The notes under the pieces are model-generated. The model was not told the origin of the DNA. It searched no databases and saw only the letters and a list, made by a program, of their open reading frames with translations. Below are positions 33,444-42,349 of a DNA stretch of 64,000 nt, piece after piece. The position numbers and the translations under genes were made by a program. Source of the DNA: Candidatus Poribacteria bacterium (lineage in GTDB: Bacteria > Poribacteria > WGA-4E > WGA-3G); NCBI GenBank assembly GCA_026706025.1, contig JAPOZO010000063.1:248001-312000 (forward strand). The letters are read 5' to 3'. The stretch's first letter is position 1, and each line of letters opens with the position of its first letter.

Positions 33444-35402
33444 TTAGGGCCACGGGAAGAACGGGGCTGGGACATTTGCCGCCCAGCTGACGAGCGACCA
33501 CACAACCGCCATGCTGAATTCCCCGAAGACCATGCCTAAAAAGAAAGGGCGAAATCGCTGATACTGCCGAATTCCACTGTAACGGAGAAGTGGCGTTTTG
33601 ATCCCCCACGCGATTAAGACGGGAAACCAGAACACAATCAGTGTCCACGAAGCCGATAACGCATACCCAAGGGGGTGCAGGGGCCACCACCAGTATAGCA
33701 TTCTCAAAATGACCAAACCGGTCGTCACGAATATGCCTATCCCGAAAAAAAGTCCGCCTGTCGTGCGGTGGTCTGTGCCTAATCCCTCCATCGCCGCGAT
33801 GTTGTCCTGAAATGCCCAAAGCGGATTCCCGCGATACGTGTAGCCATACATATAGTTCGCACCGTGGGTGTAGGGAAGCCAGAGATGGATAGCTGCTGCG
33901 GTTATGAACGCCAACGTACTGCCTAATACGAACACCCCGACCAACGACCGATAAGACATTCCCACCCGATCCCTGATTTTTAAGCCGTCAAGGAAGCCTG
34001 TCAGGATTAACCCGCGCTGATCGCGAGTGAAAATTGCATCGAGGAACGACAGCACGGTGAGACTCTGCGCGCCTAATGAGGCTTTGCTCGCAATGAGTTG
34101 ATATAAATCTAATGGTCGAAACGATGTTTCTGTCATCAATAGACCACCTTCTGCTGTACTACGCGCCATCACAACCGCAACAATGCAGATATAAACCAGT
34201 ATCTCAAATGCTGCAAACCCTAAGTTCAGTCCTGCCGCGTAGCACCAACCTATCGCAAGGATCAAGCTGACGATAAGTCCCCAAACTGCTGTCCGGTAAG
34301 ATAGGAGCTCCTCAGTATCATCTGTTTTGTTTGCGCTGAAGGCGTGACGAAATACACGTCGGAAATGTGGTAATCCCATATAGATAAACGAAATTACCAG
34401 CACCATATAAGCACCTGCGACTTGGTAGCCGATATAGAGACGGGTTGGATAGAGCGGCATAGTGCTGACTCGCCAACCAAATATCGCAGCGACAACATCT
34501 TGGAACCGTGTGAGAAGAAAGAAGAACCACAGACTGAAAAGTAGTTGCGTGGGGAGTAGATAGAAAAAGCCTATCGCCGCGAAAGAGAGAAAAATCGGTG
34601 TGTAGACCATAGCGTTGAACGGTCGTTCTGTAAAATATTGATTGAGTACGTACCTCAGCGAGATGTGGGGAATTTGGGGCCAGATTTCATGAAGTCCATT
34701 TAACGTAAAAATGAATGCTGGCAGTGCAAACCCAACCCACATAAGCCTATTCCGAAAGAAACCGCGCCCCTCGTGGACGAACTCAAGCGGGAGCGAAACT
34801 AACGGAAACGAGAGTTTCTCGTTTTCAATCCACTGTTTCCGCAAAATTGCTGCCAAGCAGAGAAACGCAGTGAACACTAAAAAGACCAGCACGCCCCAAA
34901 CGCACAACGGCTCTAACCACGCTCGCCACGGGATAGCATCACCGGTTTGTATACCTTCATAGAAACTGCTGGCAATAGGTGCTTGCCCCGGTTGTTCAGG
35001 CGAGAATGGCACTAACCACGGCTTGATATGTGGAAAGAAGAGGGTATCCCAGCTGTTGGTTTCGTTGGTAAAATAGTTGACTGCGATGAGAGCAGGGATG
35101 AGTTTTTCCATGACCCCGCGCGACGAAATCATTGACGCAACGAGCATCATGCAGTAGATACACATCAATTCGCGCGGGGACAGCGCAAACCGATCGTTTA
35201 GTTTGGCAAGCAACCGATTCCCTAATACCAAGAAAAAGAACAACCCGATTACTGCTGGTGGCAGCTGTAAAAACCCGATTTGGATGTAGGTAATTACTAA
35301 TTCGGCGTAAGAGACGATGCAGCATATTAGGATAACAAAGCAGATACCGAGCAGGAGGGAACGCGCAGATAGGCGATTTTCGTTCGAGGAAGGCAATAGC
35401 AC
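33444..35402 (-). CDS. DUF6785/DUF6784-like polytopic membrane protein
   Basis: A 652-residue membrane protein with about 14 hydrophobic helices, the first at SLLLGICFVILICCIVSY. The phrases ALSPRELMCIYCMMLVASMISSRG, FFPHIKPWLVPFSPEQPG and KQWIENEKLSFPLVSLPLE are typical of a family seen often in Planctomycetes and Poribacteria-like genomes and annotated DUF6784/6785. The family has been compared to oligopeptide transporters, but no substrate is known. It is convergent with the PLP enzyme (18 bases) and has no neighbour in its own transcript. Confidence 0.8.
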   Translation of the reverse strand: MLLPSSNENRLSARSLLLGICFVILICCIVSYAELVITYIQIGFLQLPPAVIGLFFFLVLGNRLLAKLNDRFALSPRELMCIYCMMLVASMISSRGVMEKLIPALIAVNYFTNETNSWDTLFFPHIKPWLVPFSPEQPGQAPIASSFYEGIQTGDAIPWRAWLEPLCVWGVLVFLVFTAFLCLAAILRKQWIENEKLSFPLVSLPLEFVHEGRGFFRNRLMWVGFALPAFIFTLNGLHEIWPQIPHISLRYVLNQYFTERPFNAMVYTPIFLSFAAIGFFYLLPTQLLFSLWFFFLLTRFQDVVAAIFGWRVSTMPLYPTRLYIGYQVAGAYMVLVISFIYMGLPHFRRVFRHAFSANKTDDTEELLSYRTAVWGLIVSLILAIGWCYAAGLNLGFAAFEILVYICIVAVVMARSTAEGGLLMTETSFRPLDLYQLIASKASLGAQSLTVLSFLDAIFTRDQRGLILTGFLDGLKIRDRVGMSYRSLVGVFVLGSTLAFITAAAIHLWLPYTHGANYMYGYTYRGNPLWAFQDNIAAMEGLGTDHRTTGGLFFGIGIFVTTGLVILRMLYWWWPLHPLGYALSASWTLIVFWFPVLIAWGIKTPLLRYSGIRQYQRFRPFFLGMVFGEFSMAVVWSLVSWAANVPAPFFPWP

Positions 35403-35560
35403 ACCGTCTTGTATGAAATTTGGTAGAGTTTACCACAACTTCAAAAAATTGTCAAAAGCAGCGGGATAGGTACATCAAAGGACGCTGCGCTATTCATGGA
35501 CCAAGAAGATACCTGAGGTCATTTATTACTTTTTGTAACCCGTCTTCACTTACATACGTT

Positions 35561-35878
35561 ATGCAAGGTATGAATAACTCTGCTTATCTATGGACTGAAG
35601 CAATGCCGAACGAATCGCTCCAATCCTTTGCTGAGATTAACCCACTTGTTGGATTGCCTCCAAGGACGCTGCGTTTGTACAATGCTTTGGAGGTTTTTAA
35701 AAAAAGATATCGTTCTTCCGATAACCCCGAGTGGTTTCGTATGCCACGCCGTGACCCGCTTCTTCAAAAGATCGGATTTTCTAAGACAGATATTGAAAAC
35801 GGTCTGCAAGAATTGGTTCAGGCGAATCTGTTGCAAATCCACGAGGGACAAGATACAAAATGGTATTGTCTGAAATAG
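35561..35878 (+). CDS. Small protein of unknown function, winged-helix-like
   Basis: About 105 residues. The C-terminal half (LLQKIGFSKTDIENGLQELVQANLLQIHEGQDTKWYCLK) reads as a helix-turn-helix followed by a wing, as in many small regulators, but no family is recognised. A longer form beginning at 35420 is possible but unlikely to be translated; ATG at 35570 is another possibility. It ends one base before the start of maf, so the two are probably expressed together. Confidence 0.6.
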   Translation: MQGMNNSAYLWTEAMPNESLQSFAEINPLVGLPPRTLRLYNALEVFKKRYRSSDNPEWFRMPRRDPLLQKIGFSKTDIENGLQELVQANLLQIHEGQDTKWYCLK

Positions 35879-35879
35879 C

Positions 35880-36494
35880 ATGCGAACGCGCGAATGCCCT
35901 GTAGAAATTCCGCCCCTAATTTTAGCTTCTGCATCACCTCGACGCTCAGCGTTGCTAACGCAGATTGGGTTAACATTTAAAATACACCCGAGTGATATTG
36001 TCGAACCGCCGCACACCGTCCACGCAAACAAGCCCGCGAGTGAAGTCACACAAGAACTTGCCGCGCTAAAGGCTGCAGCTGTCACACAACATTACAATCA
36101 CGGTCTGATTATCGGAGCCGATACGTTGGTATCTTTAGATGGGGAGCTTCTCGGTAAACCCACTGACGATGCGGACGCATTGGCGATGTTGTCGCGCCTT
36201 AACGGCACCTGCCATGAAGTCGTGACAGGCCTGGCGTTAATTGACGCAGCAACAGGAACGGACACGGTCTGGGCAGAAACGACCCAAGTCTATTTTCGAC
36301 AGTTAAATACCGCCGAGATAACCACCTATATTGAAAGCGGAGAGGCATCAGACAAAGCCGGTGCTTATGGGATTCAAGGACGCGGTGCCGCTTTTGTTCG
36401 GCGCATTGAAGGGTGCTATTTTAATGTCGTTGGGCTTCCATTAGCAAGCCTCGTTGAACATCTCTCGAATTTTCAATCCAATGTCGGCATCTAA
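35880..36494 (+). CDS. maf: Maf-family nucleoside triphosphate pyrophosphatase
   Basis: A 204-residue Maf protein, which removes non-canonical or excess nucleoside triphosphates (dTTP/UTP type in many species). LILASASPRRSALLTQIGL carries the S-x-S-P-R-R motif, IIGADTLVSLDGELLGKP the catalytic Asp, and SDKAGAYGIQGRGAAFVRRIEGCYFNVVGLP the C-terminal signature. The end overlaps the start of the next gene by 14 bases. Confidence 0.92.
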   Translation: MRTRECPVEIPPLILASASPRRSALLTQIGLTFKIHPSDIVEPPHTVHANKPASEVTQELAALKAAAVTQHYNHGLIIGADTLVSLDGELLGKPTDDADALAMLSRLNGTCHEVVTGLALIDAATGTDTVWAETTQVYFRQLNTAEITTYIESGEASDKAGAYGIQGRGAAFVRRIEGCYFNVVGLPLASLVEHLSNFQSNVGI

Positions 36495-37149
36495 AAATTA
36501 TACACCTACCAACGGATACACCGAAATCGTGAAGCCCGGTGAGATGGGCATCACGAAACTCCATTTCGGGATACTGCGTCTCACACCTGAGACAACCTTC
36601 TTTGAGCATTCTGACGATACTGAAGTCGCACTAATTGCGTTAAGTGGAGACTGTACTTTATTAGTGGGGCATAACGGCAATAAAGCGTATGGGATTTTGG
36701 GTGAGCGTCCGGATGTTTTCCAAGGAGAAGCATGTATCGCATATATCCCCCATCACACAACCTATGAAGTACTCGCAAATGAAACGGGCGTCGAAATTGC
36801 GGTGTGTAAAGTACCATCTCACTCGGAATCCGCAGCGGTTATCTTAGAGGCGGGTGAGACCGTAAATCAAGATGAAACCCACCTTAGCATTCGCGAGAAT
36901 ACCTTTTCAGAGGATTCAGAAGTAAACGCAAGCGACGCGCACATGATACCTACCGGAGCGGAGGCGATCTGCCTCCATCGGTTCCAAAATGCCGATGGCG
37001 TTGCTGTTTTCGATGTCACGCGCACCACGGGGACGGCGCGCGTGCAATTGTATCACAACGATGTATTCGCTGTTCCAGAGCAAGAGAGCATCGTGTTGCT
37101 AACGTCTGAAGGCGTTGGCTACCGATTATGGGTACAGCCAAATTTCTGA
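36481..37149 (+). CDS. IolB/KduI-like cupin protein, shortened
   Basis: About 222 residues. The N-terminal half (TKLHFGILRLTPETTFFEHS, EVALIALSGDCTLLVGHNG, RPDVFQGEACIAYIPHHTTYEVLA) matches 5-deoxy-glucuronate isomerase (IolB), an inositol-catabolism enzyme. The C-terminal half is shorter and lacks the usual His-rich H-x-x-P-P-H-K-H/D-D metal segment, so the activity is uncertain. The start ATG 36481 lies inside maf. No other iol genes are near, except possibly the TIM-barrel/cupin pair at 4.4-5.5 kb. Confidence 0.65.
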   Translation: MSASKNYTPTNGYTEIVKPGEMGITKLHFGILRLTPETTFFEHSDDTEVALIALSGDCTLLVGHNGNKAYGILGERPDVFQGEACIAYIPHHTTYEVLANETGVEIAVCKVPSHSESAAVILEAGETVNQDETHLSIRENTFSEDSEVNASDAHMIPTGAEAICLHRFQNADGVAVFDVTRTTGTARVQLYHNDVFAVPEQESIVLLTSEGVGYRLWVQPNF

Positions 37150-37245
37150 AAAACCGATTATTTTCTTGTAGAAGCAAGTGTTTTGGCGTAGGTGTTTCTT
37201 GTCGCTCGCGACTTCTATACCCTTCAACTTTGACGTGCCAAAACA

Positions 37246-37554
37246 CTACTCACCTTCAATGAGTTCGCCACCTTTTTTCAGAAAGGCGACAGCACTCCTC
37301 GAAATTTGAACCTTTACCTCTTGGCTATTCAGTTCTCCAACGACAATGAGGATCGTGTTTTTATCGTTACTAAGCCCAAGGATCTTGCCGTGAAGTCCGC
37401 CGTTGGTTACGATTTCGTCGCCTTTAGACAGATTTTCCAGCATATTCTGGTGTTTTTTGCGTTTGGCTTGTTCAGGTCGGAATAGCAAAAAATAAAAAAT
37501 TGCACCCATTGCCACAAATAAAAATAGTGGACTTGCGATTGCTTCCATTCCCAT
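37246..37554 (-). CDS. yajC: Preprotein translocase subunit YajC
   Basis: A 102-residue protein with one N-terminal helix (ASPLFLFVAMGAIFYFLLFRPEQAKRKKHQ) and the cytoplasmic motif LSKGDEIVTNGGLHGKILGL, both diagnostic of YajC, an accessory part of the Sec translocase. AAGGAG lies before ATG 37554. It is downstream of queA in the same direction, as in many bacteria, but a MITE separates them. Confidence 0.95.
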   Translation of the reverse strand: MGMEAIASPLFLFVAMGAIFYFLLFRPEQAKRKKHQNMLENLSKGDEIVTNGGLHGKILGLSNDKNTILIVVGELNSQEVKVQISRSAVAFLKKGGELIEGE

Positions 37555-37588
37555 GGAATATCTCCTTCTCTTTTGACGTAGTTTGCTG

Positions 37589-37717
37589 TTATAGTAAATC
37601 CCATAATTATTTGCCTACACGGTAACTCGTAGGGGTGTTTTTGCTTGGGTGTTTCTTCAAGGTAACCCAGCCCCTACGAAGGGGAAAGTGTAAACATATT
37701 TTCCGATTTTACTATAA
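37589..37717. mobile_element. MITE with TTATAGT termini, copy 2
   Basis: Left end TTATAGTAAATCCCATAATT; the right end read in reverse is TTATAGTAAAATCGGAAAAT; both are followed by a GTTTACAC or GCCTACAC word. The inside has CGTAGGGG ... CCCCTACG arms, the left of which is split by GTGTTTTTGCTTGGGTGTTT. It lies between queA and yajC. Confidence 0.8.
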
Positions 37718-37721
37718 AAGA

Positions 37722-38759
37722 TCAAAGAATCAGCATGGCATCGCCATAACTGTAAAAACGGTAGTTGTGTTGGAGTGCCTCTTGATACGCTTTCTGAATC
37801 AAATCTCGTCCAGCGAAAGCACTCACAAGCATCAGTAAGGTTGATTTAGGTAGATGGAAGTTCGTAACCAAGGCATCTACCACATTAAATTGGTGTCCGG
37901 GATAGATAAAAAGTTCGCTATATCCCGTATAAGGGCAGACAATTCCCGTCGCACCAGCGGTTTCGAGCGAACGCACGACTGTCGTCCCGATGGCGACAAT
38001 TTTCGCGCCTGCCTCCCGTGCCGTGCGAATCCGCCTCGCTTCTGTGTCACCGAGATGGATATATTCGGCGTGCATCTTGTGCGCCTGAATATTTTCAACT
38101 TTCACGGGTTGGAACGTCCCGGGACCGACGTGCAGTGTTAGCGTTACTATCTCTATTCCCTTATTTTTTAAGGTTTCCAGCAATTCTTGTGTAAAGTGCA
38201 ATCCTGCTGTCGGGGCAGCAATCGCACCTTCACTCGCCGCGTAGATTGACTGATAACGCACCGTATCTTCAGCGTTCGGTGGACGACGAATATAGGGCGG
38301 TAAAGGCATCATGCCAATCTCAGCGAGGATAGCTGAAAACGCCTCGTTATGATCATAATCAAGGCGAACGATACAGTGTCCATCATCTGGTTTCGCAAGC
38401 ACCTCTGCTATCAGTTGGTTTCCGTTACCGAATGTCACTTGTGTACCGGTTCGGAGACTCCGCCGCGGTTTCGCGAGCACTTCCCAAGTATCGGGTTCTT
38501 TTTCTCGGATGAGGAGCAGTTCTATCTTGCCTCCGGTTCCAATCTTATGACCGACTAACCGTGCCGGGATTACCTTCGTGTCGTTCAGAACTAACAGCGC
38601 GTTGCTCGGTAAGTATTCCCCAATCTGTGAAAACTGGATATGATGAAAAGCACAGGTGTCACGGTCAACTACCAGAAGTCGGGACGCATCGCGCTCTTGA
38701 AGCGGGCTTTGCGCGATCCGGTCAGAAGGGAGGTGGTAATCGAAATCTGTGAGTTTCAT
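37722..38759 (-). CDS. queA: S-adenosylmethionine:tRNA ribosyltransferase-isomerase
   Basis: A 345-residue QueA, which makes epoxyqueuosine in tRNA. The start MKLTDFDYHLPSDRIAQSPL, then ALLVLNDTKVIPARLVGHK, AAPTAGLHFT and VGPGTFQPVKVENIQAHKMH, and VTNFHLPKSTLLMLVSAF near the C-terminus, are the family signature. Length is usual. It is followed by yajC and preceded by ruvB (32 bases), forming a tRNA/recombination gene cluster that also contains ruvA and ruvC. Confidence 0.96.
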   Translation of the reverse strand: MKLTDFDYHLPSDRIAQSPLQERDASRLLVVDRDTCAFHHIQFSQIGEYLPSNALLVLNDTKVIPARLVGHKIGTGGKIELLLIREKEPDTWEVLAKPRRSLRTGTQVTFGNGNQLIAEVLAKPDDGHCIVRLDYDHNEAFSAILAEIGMMPLPPYIRRPPNAEDTVRYQSIYAASEGAIAAPTAGLHFTQELLETLKNKGIEIVTLTLHVGPGTFQPVKVENIQAHKMHAEYIHLGDTEARRIRTAREAGAKIVAIGTTVVRSLETAGATGIVCPYTGYSELFIYPGHQFNVVDALVTNFHLPKSTLLMLVSAFAGRDLIQKAYQEALQHNYRFYSYGDAMLIL

Positions 38760-38791
38760 GACTGTGGGTGAAGTAGAGACCTCGCCAGAAT

Positions 38792-39802
38792 TTACAACGA
38801 ATTAAACAACGATGCTTGTGAGCTTACAGGATAGTTAAAATACTCGTAAGCTGCATCCGTTGCGACCCGTCCTCTGGGTGTCGGTGCCAAAAATCCTTCT
38901 TTAATATAGTAAGGTTCGTAAACCTCTGAAATGGTGCGTTCGTCCTCACTGAGCGCGACAGCGAGTGCCTTAAGCCCCGCACGTCCGCTGAAGTTCTCAA
39001 TAAGCGTCTGAAAGTAGGCGTAATCCTGCGCGTTTAATCCACGTTCGTCAATTCCAAAGAATTCGAGTGCCTCCTCCGCAACCTCAAGCGAAAGCATACC
39101 ATCGCCTTTGACTTCAGCATAATCCCTAACATTGGCGAGTAGTTTATTCGCAATTCGCATCGTGCCGCGCGAACGGCGAGCTAATGCATATTCTGCGTCT
39201 TCGTCAATATTAATCTTGAGTTTGGCACTATTGATACGGATTGCCTGTTGGATGTCTTCTGCTTCGTAGTAATCGAGATGGATACGGATGCCAAACCGAT
39301 CCCGAAAAGGACCCGCAAGTAAGCCTTCGCGCGTTGTCGCACCAACGAGCGTGAATGGGTCAAGCGGTACTTGCATAATGTCGGACCCAGGCCCTTGACC
39401 GATCGTTAAATCGAGTTGATAATCCTCCATTGCTGGATAGAGCGATTCTTGCACATATCCTTTCACCCGGTGAATTTCGTCAATAAAGAGAATATCCCCC
39501 TTTTCAAGATTCGTCAGCGTTGAGGCTAAGTCTAACTTTTCCATAACAGGGCCGATCGCCTGTTTAAAATTGCTCTGAATTTCATTGGCGATGATCCGTG
39601 CAAGTGTGGTCTTCCCAAGACCCGGCGGACTCACAAGTAGGACATGCTCCAAGGCTTCACTACGCTTTTTGGCGGCTTCAATGTGAATACGAAGCTGCTC
39701 TTTAGCTTTATCCTGTCCGATAAATTCGTTTAACGTTTTCGGACGAAGACTATATCCAAAATCATCGTCTTCAGATAAATCTAATATTTTATCGTTATCC
39801 AT
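38792..39802 (-). CDS. ruvB: Holliday junction branch-migration ATPase RuvB
   Basis: A 336-residue RuvB. RPKTLNEFIGQDKAKEQL at the start, Walker A PPGLGKTT (residues 59-66), Walker B ILFIDEIHR, sensor-1 GATTREGLL and the C-terminal winged-helix domain (FFGIDERGLNAQDYAYFQ, EDERTISEVYEPYYIKEGFL, TPRGRVAT). With RuvA it moves Holliday junctions. The gene follows ruvA, separated by a repeat of about 146 bases instead of the usual short gap. Confidence 0.97.
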   Translation of the reverse strand: MDNDKILDLSEDDDFGYSLRPKTLNEFIGQDKAKEQLRIHIEAAKKRSEALEHVLLVSPPGLGKTTLARIIANEIQSNFKQAIGPVMEKLDLASTLTNLEKGDILFIDEIHRVKGYVQESLYPAMEDYQLDLTIGQGPGSDIMQVPLDPFTLVGATTREGLLAGPFRDRFGIRIHLDYYEAEDIQQAIRINSAKLKINIDEDAEYALARRSRGTMRIANKLLANVRDYAEVKGDGMLSLEVAEEALEFFGIDERGLNAQDYAYFQTLIENFSGRAGLKALAVALSEDERTISEVYEPYYIKEGFLAPTPRGRVATDAAYEYFNYPVSSQASLFNSL

Positions 39803-39827
39803 TTCGTTTGGCCCTTGAATGGTTTTC

Positions 39828-39973
39828 AGTTTTCAGTTATCAGAAGAATGGTTATCAGTTGTCAGTTGCCAGTTATCAGTTACAAGAGGGGTTCGTTAAA
39901 CGAAAACCTCTTACCTGACAACTGAAAGGTTTTTTTGAAAAAAAACCGTACTGACAACTGACAACTAAAAACT
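39828..39973. repeat. TGTCAGT dispersed repeat between ruvA and ruvB
   Basis: CAGTTATCAGTTGTCAGT-like words on the left and GTACTGACAACTGACAACTA on the right, with GAAAACCTC and GAAAGGTTTTT inverted in the centre. The same family as at 17866-18040 and 59497-59607. Confidence 0.75.
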
Positions 39974-40568
39974 AATTTCGGATATAACGCAGTGCCTGTT
40001 TGATTAAGTTGTCCCGTTGTGCAGCGTCTCCGAGGACTTTTTGTGCTTTTTCGACGGCTTGTTCTGCTTCAAGTTCTGATGCCCCAAGATTGACAAGCAT
40101 TTCGATTACCTCTGCGTTGGGTGCCATGGATTTTGAAGGGTCAGCGGCACCTTCAAATTTCATTTTACCGATATTCTTTTTCAGTTTGGTAATGATCACT
40201 TGCGCAAGGTCTTTACTTAGACGTGGCACCCGCATCAGTGTAGTAGCGTCCCCTCGGTTGACGGCGCGTTGGAATTGTAAAGGGGACAACCGCGCAACGA
40301 TGTTTTGCGCGAGTGCCGGTCCTACACCCGACACAGTCAGGGCCAATTCAAAAACTTTTAGCGCGTCCCTTGAAAGGAACCCGTAGAGGGTAATCTTATT
40401 TTCACGGTTTTGGTAATAATAGGTGTAAAAGGTGACGGTATCACCTATAGGTGGTAAACCCGTTAGGACTCTCGGTGGTACATCAAGGAGATACCCGATA
40501 CCGTTGACATCTACGATGACTTGCTTTGTCTCTTTATGGACAATAATGCCTTTGATATAAGCGATCAT
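39972..40568 (-). CDS. ruvA: Holliday junction DNA-binding protein RuvA
   Basis: A 198-residue RuvA: N-terminal OB domain (MIAYIKGIIVHKETKQVIVDVNGIGYLLDV), two helix-hairpin-helix motifs (LTVSGVGPALAQNIV, LMRVPRLSKDLAQVI; the second has P-R-L-S instead of the common G-I-G) and a C-terminal UBA-like domain (EVIEMLVNLGASELEAEQAVEKA). It lies between ruvC and ruvB. Confidence 0.95.
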   Translation of the reverse strand: MIAYIKGIIVHKETKQVIVDVNGIGYLLDVPPRVLTGLPPIGDTVTFYTYYYQNRENKITLYGFLSRDALKVFELALTVSGVGPALAQNIVARLSPLQFQRAVNRGDATTLMRVPRLSKDLAQVIITKLKKNIGKMKFEGAADPSKSMAPNAEVIEMLVNLGASELEAEQAVEKAQKVLGDAAQRDNLIKQALRYIRN

Positions 40569-40601
40569 TCTGACATTCCTTTGGGCAGAGATGCGCCATT
40601 G

Positions 40602-41141
40602 CTACTCCCTAAGTTTTTTACGGAGTTCAAGGACTTTATGAGAGCGGGCATGGCAAAGTGCGAGCGCGAGTGCATCTGCAGCGTGATCAGGACGCGGCGG
40701 TTCTTTGAGTTTAAGTTGTACTTGCACCATCTTTTGCATCTGGGATTTTGTGGCTTTCCCGTAACCGACGACTGCTTGTTTGACCTGAGTGGGTGTATAG
40801 AGCGTAACTGGACAATCCGCATTTGCCGCTGCAAGTTTCACGATACCCTTGACTTCGCCAACGGCGAACGCACTGCTTACATTTTTACTAAAGAAAATAT
40901 CCTCAAGTACGACATTCTCAATAGCGTGTTCCAGTACCAAACGGGTTACAGCATCGTAAATTTGTTTCAGTCGCACTTCTGATGCTGTTTTCGGACTGGT
41001 TCTGATATTTCCGAAGTCCCGCGGGGTGTGACGGTTGGCATGAGATTCAACCACGCCGTATCCAGTATTCGCAATGCCAGGGTCAATGCCAAGAATTATT
41101 TTTTTACTGTTCCTTGCGGTTGGCGGACGTGGATTTTGCAT
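40602..41141 (-). CDS. ruvC: Holliday junction endonuclease RuvC
   Basis: A 179-residue RuvC. IILGIDPGIANTGYGVV has the first catalytic Asp, VLEDIFFSKNVSSAFAVGEVKGI the Glu, and PRPDHAADALALALCHARS the last Asp pair. It cuts Holliday junctions. A short N-terminal extension (about 13 residues) may not be translated. It is followed by ruvA after 33 bases. Confidence 0.95.
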   Translation of the reverse strand: MQNPRPPTARNSKKIILGIDPGIANTGYGVVESHANRHTPRDFGNIRTSPKTASEVRLKQIYDAVTRLVLEHAIENVVLEDIFFSKNVSSAFAVGEVKGIVKLAAANADCPVTLYTPTQVKQAVVGYGKATKSQMQKMVQVQLKLKEPPRPDHAADALALALCHARSHKVLELRKKLRE

Positions 41142-41313
41142 TTGATGTCCCTTTCCATAGATGCTTCGCAGTGAGAACCTCCACTACGTTACGGACTCGG
41201 TTTTTGATGCTGTGAAGAATTTTTAATTATCCTATTACCGAACACCTTGAGAGTTATGAGCAAGACTCGCTTCTACGAGTGATGGTTAAATAGTCGCGAG
41301 TTAGATGCAGCAG

Positions 41314-42060
41314 TTACGCTGCGGCTTCTAAGAGGTTGTCGGGGATATCGAAATTGGCATAAACTTTTTGAACATCGTCGAGTTCATCGAGGGCATCCAT
41401 GAGGCGTAACATCCGTTCCGCTTCTTTCCCTTCGAGCTTCACCGTGTTTTGTGGAATCATGCTAATTTCAGCGAGTTGAACTTCAGCAGATGTTTCCTGA
41501 ATTGCCGTTAAAACACCATCGAACATCTCAAACGGCGTAACAATTTCCATACCTGTTGCGGAAGCGGTTACATCTTCAGCACCGGCTTCAACCGCAGTCA
41601 TAAACAATTCTTCTTCTTCAATACTATCAGGCGTGACGACGATCAATCCGCATTTATCGAATCCCCATGCGACGCACCCGCGTTCCCCGATTCTACCTTC
41701 GTGTTTGCTAAAGGCGTGTCGGATCGCCGCGACAGCCCGATTCCGGTTGTCGGTCAAGACTTCTATCATCACAGCGACTCCGCCGGGTCCGTAACCTTCG
41801 TAGAGGATTTCTTCGTAGGTTTCACCCTCAAGTTCACCCGTGCCACGCAGAATCGCTTTTCCTATATTATCGTTGGGAACATTGCTCGATTTTGCAGCCG
41901 CGATGGCGGTTCTAAGTCGTGGATTCGTGTCTATATCACCACCACCGACACGCGCAGCCGCTGTAATTTCTTTCACCAACTTTGAGAAGAGTTTGCCGCG
42001 TCTGGAGTCGTTCGCAGCTTTTTTATGTTTGATTGTTGACCATTTAGAGTGGCCTGACAT
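41314..42060 (-). CDS. YebC/PmpR-family translation or transcription factor
   Basis: A 248-residue YebC-family protein. MSGHSKWSTIKHKKAANDSRRGK, NPRLRTAIAAAKSSNVPNDNI, YEGYGPGGVAVMIEVLTDNRNR and GRIGERGCVAWGFDKCGLI are the signature. Members act as transcriptional regulators or help ribosomes through difficult sequences. It often precedes ruvC, as here, with 172 bases between them that carry a dispersed-repeat-like word (CCTCCACTACGTTACGG) but no gene. Confidence 0.94.
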   Translation of the reverse strand: MSGHSKWSTIKHKKAANDSRRGKLFSKLVKEITAAARVGGGDIDTNPRLRTAIAAAKSSNVPNDNIGKAILRGTGELEGETYEEILYEGYGPGGVAVMIEVLTDNRNRAVAAIRHAFSKHEGRIGERGCVAWGFDKCGLIVVTPDSIEEEELFMTAVEAGAEDVTASATGMEIVTPFEMFDGVLTAIQETSAEVQLAEISMIPQNTVKLEGKEAERMLRLMDALDELDDVQKVYANFDIPDNLLEAAA

Positions 42061-42131
42061 AACCTATTTCCTTTCTGAATGATTGAATTAAAGCAGATAG
42101 CAAAAAATGCAACTTAAATTTCTGATTGACA

Positions 42132-42263
42132 CAGAGCCATTCAGTTTTAAGAAATTATAGAGTTTCTCGTACTTTTTTCAGGATCCGGTGCGGTTCCAAA
42201 CCGCACCTACCGGGCCTGGAGGGTCTGAAATTAAACGAAAAAACCGAAAACTGAATGGTTCTG
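42132..42263. mobile_element. MITE with 17-bp terminal repeats and 10-bp target duplication
   Basis: Left end CAGAGCCATTCAGTTTT and right end AAAACTGAATGGTTCTG are inverted repeats with one mismatch. CTGATTGACA stands directly outside both ends (42122-42131 and 42264-42273), a perfect 10-base target duplication. The inside holds GGTGCGGTT CCA AACCGCACC, a nine-base-pair hairpin (42187-42207). There is no transposase. Confidence 0.92.
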
Positions 42264-42282
42264 CTGATTGACATAATTGGAC

Positions 42283-42311
42283 TGGACAAAGATCAACATC
42301 TATGCTATACT
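42283..42311 (+). promoter_or_regulatory. Promoter of the zinc-ribbon protein gene
   Basis: TGGACA (42283-42288), a 17-base spacer and TATACT (42306-42311). The -10 box overlaps an in-frame ATG at 42302, which therefore cannot be the start codon; the ATG at 42350 fits. Confidence 0.6.
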
Positions 42312-42349
42312 TGTTACATCCCTCGTCTAAGGAGTTTAAATGGGTTGCT

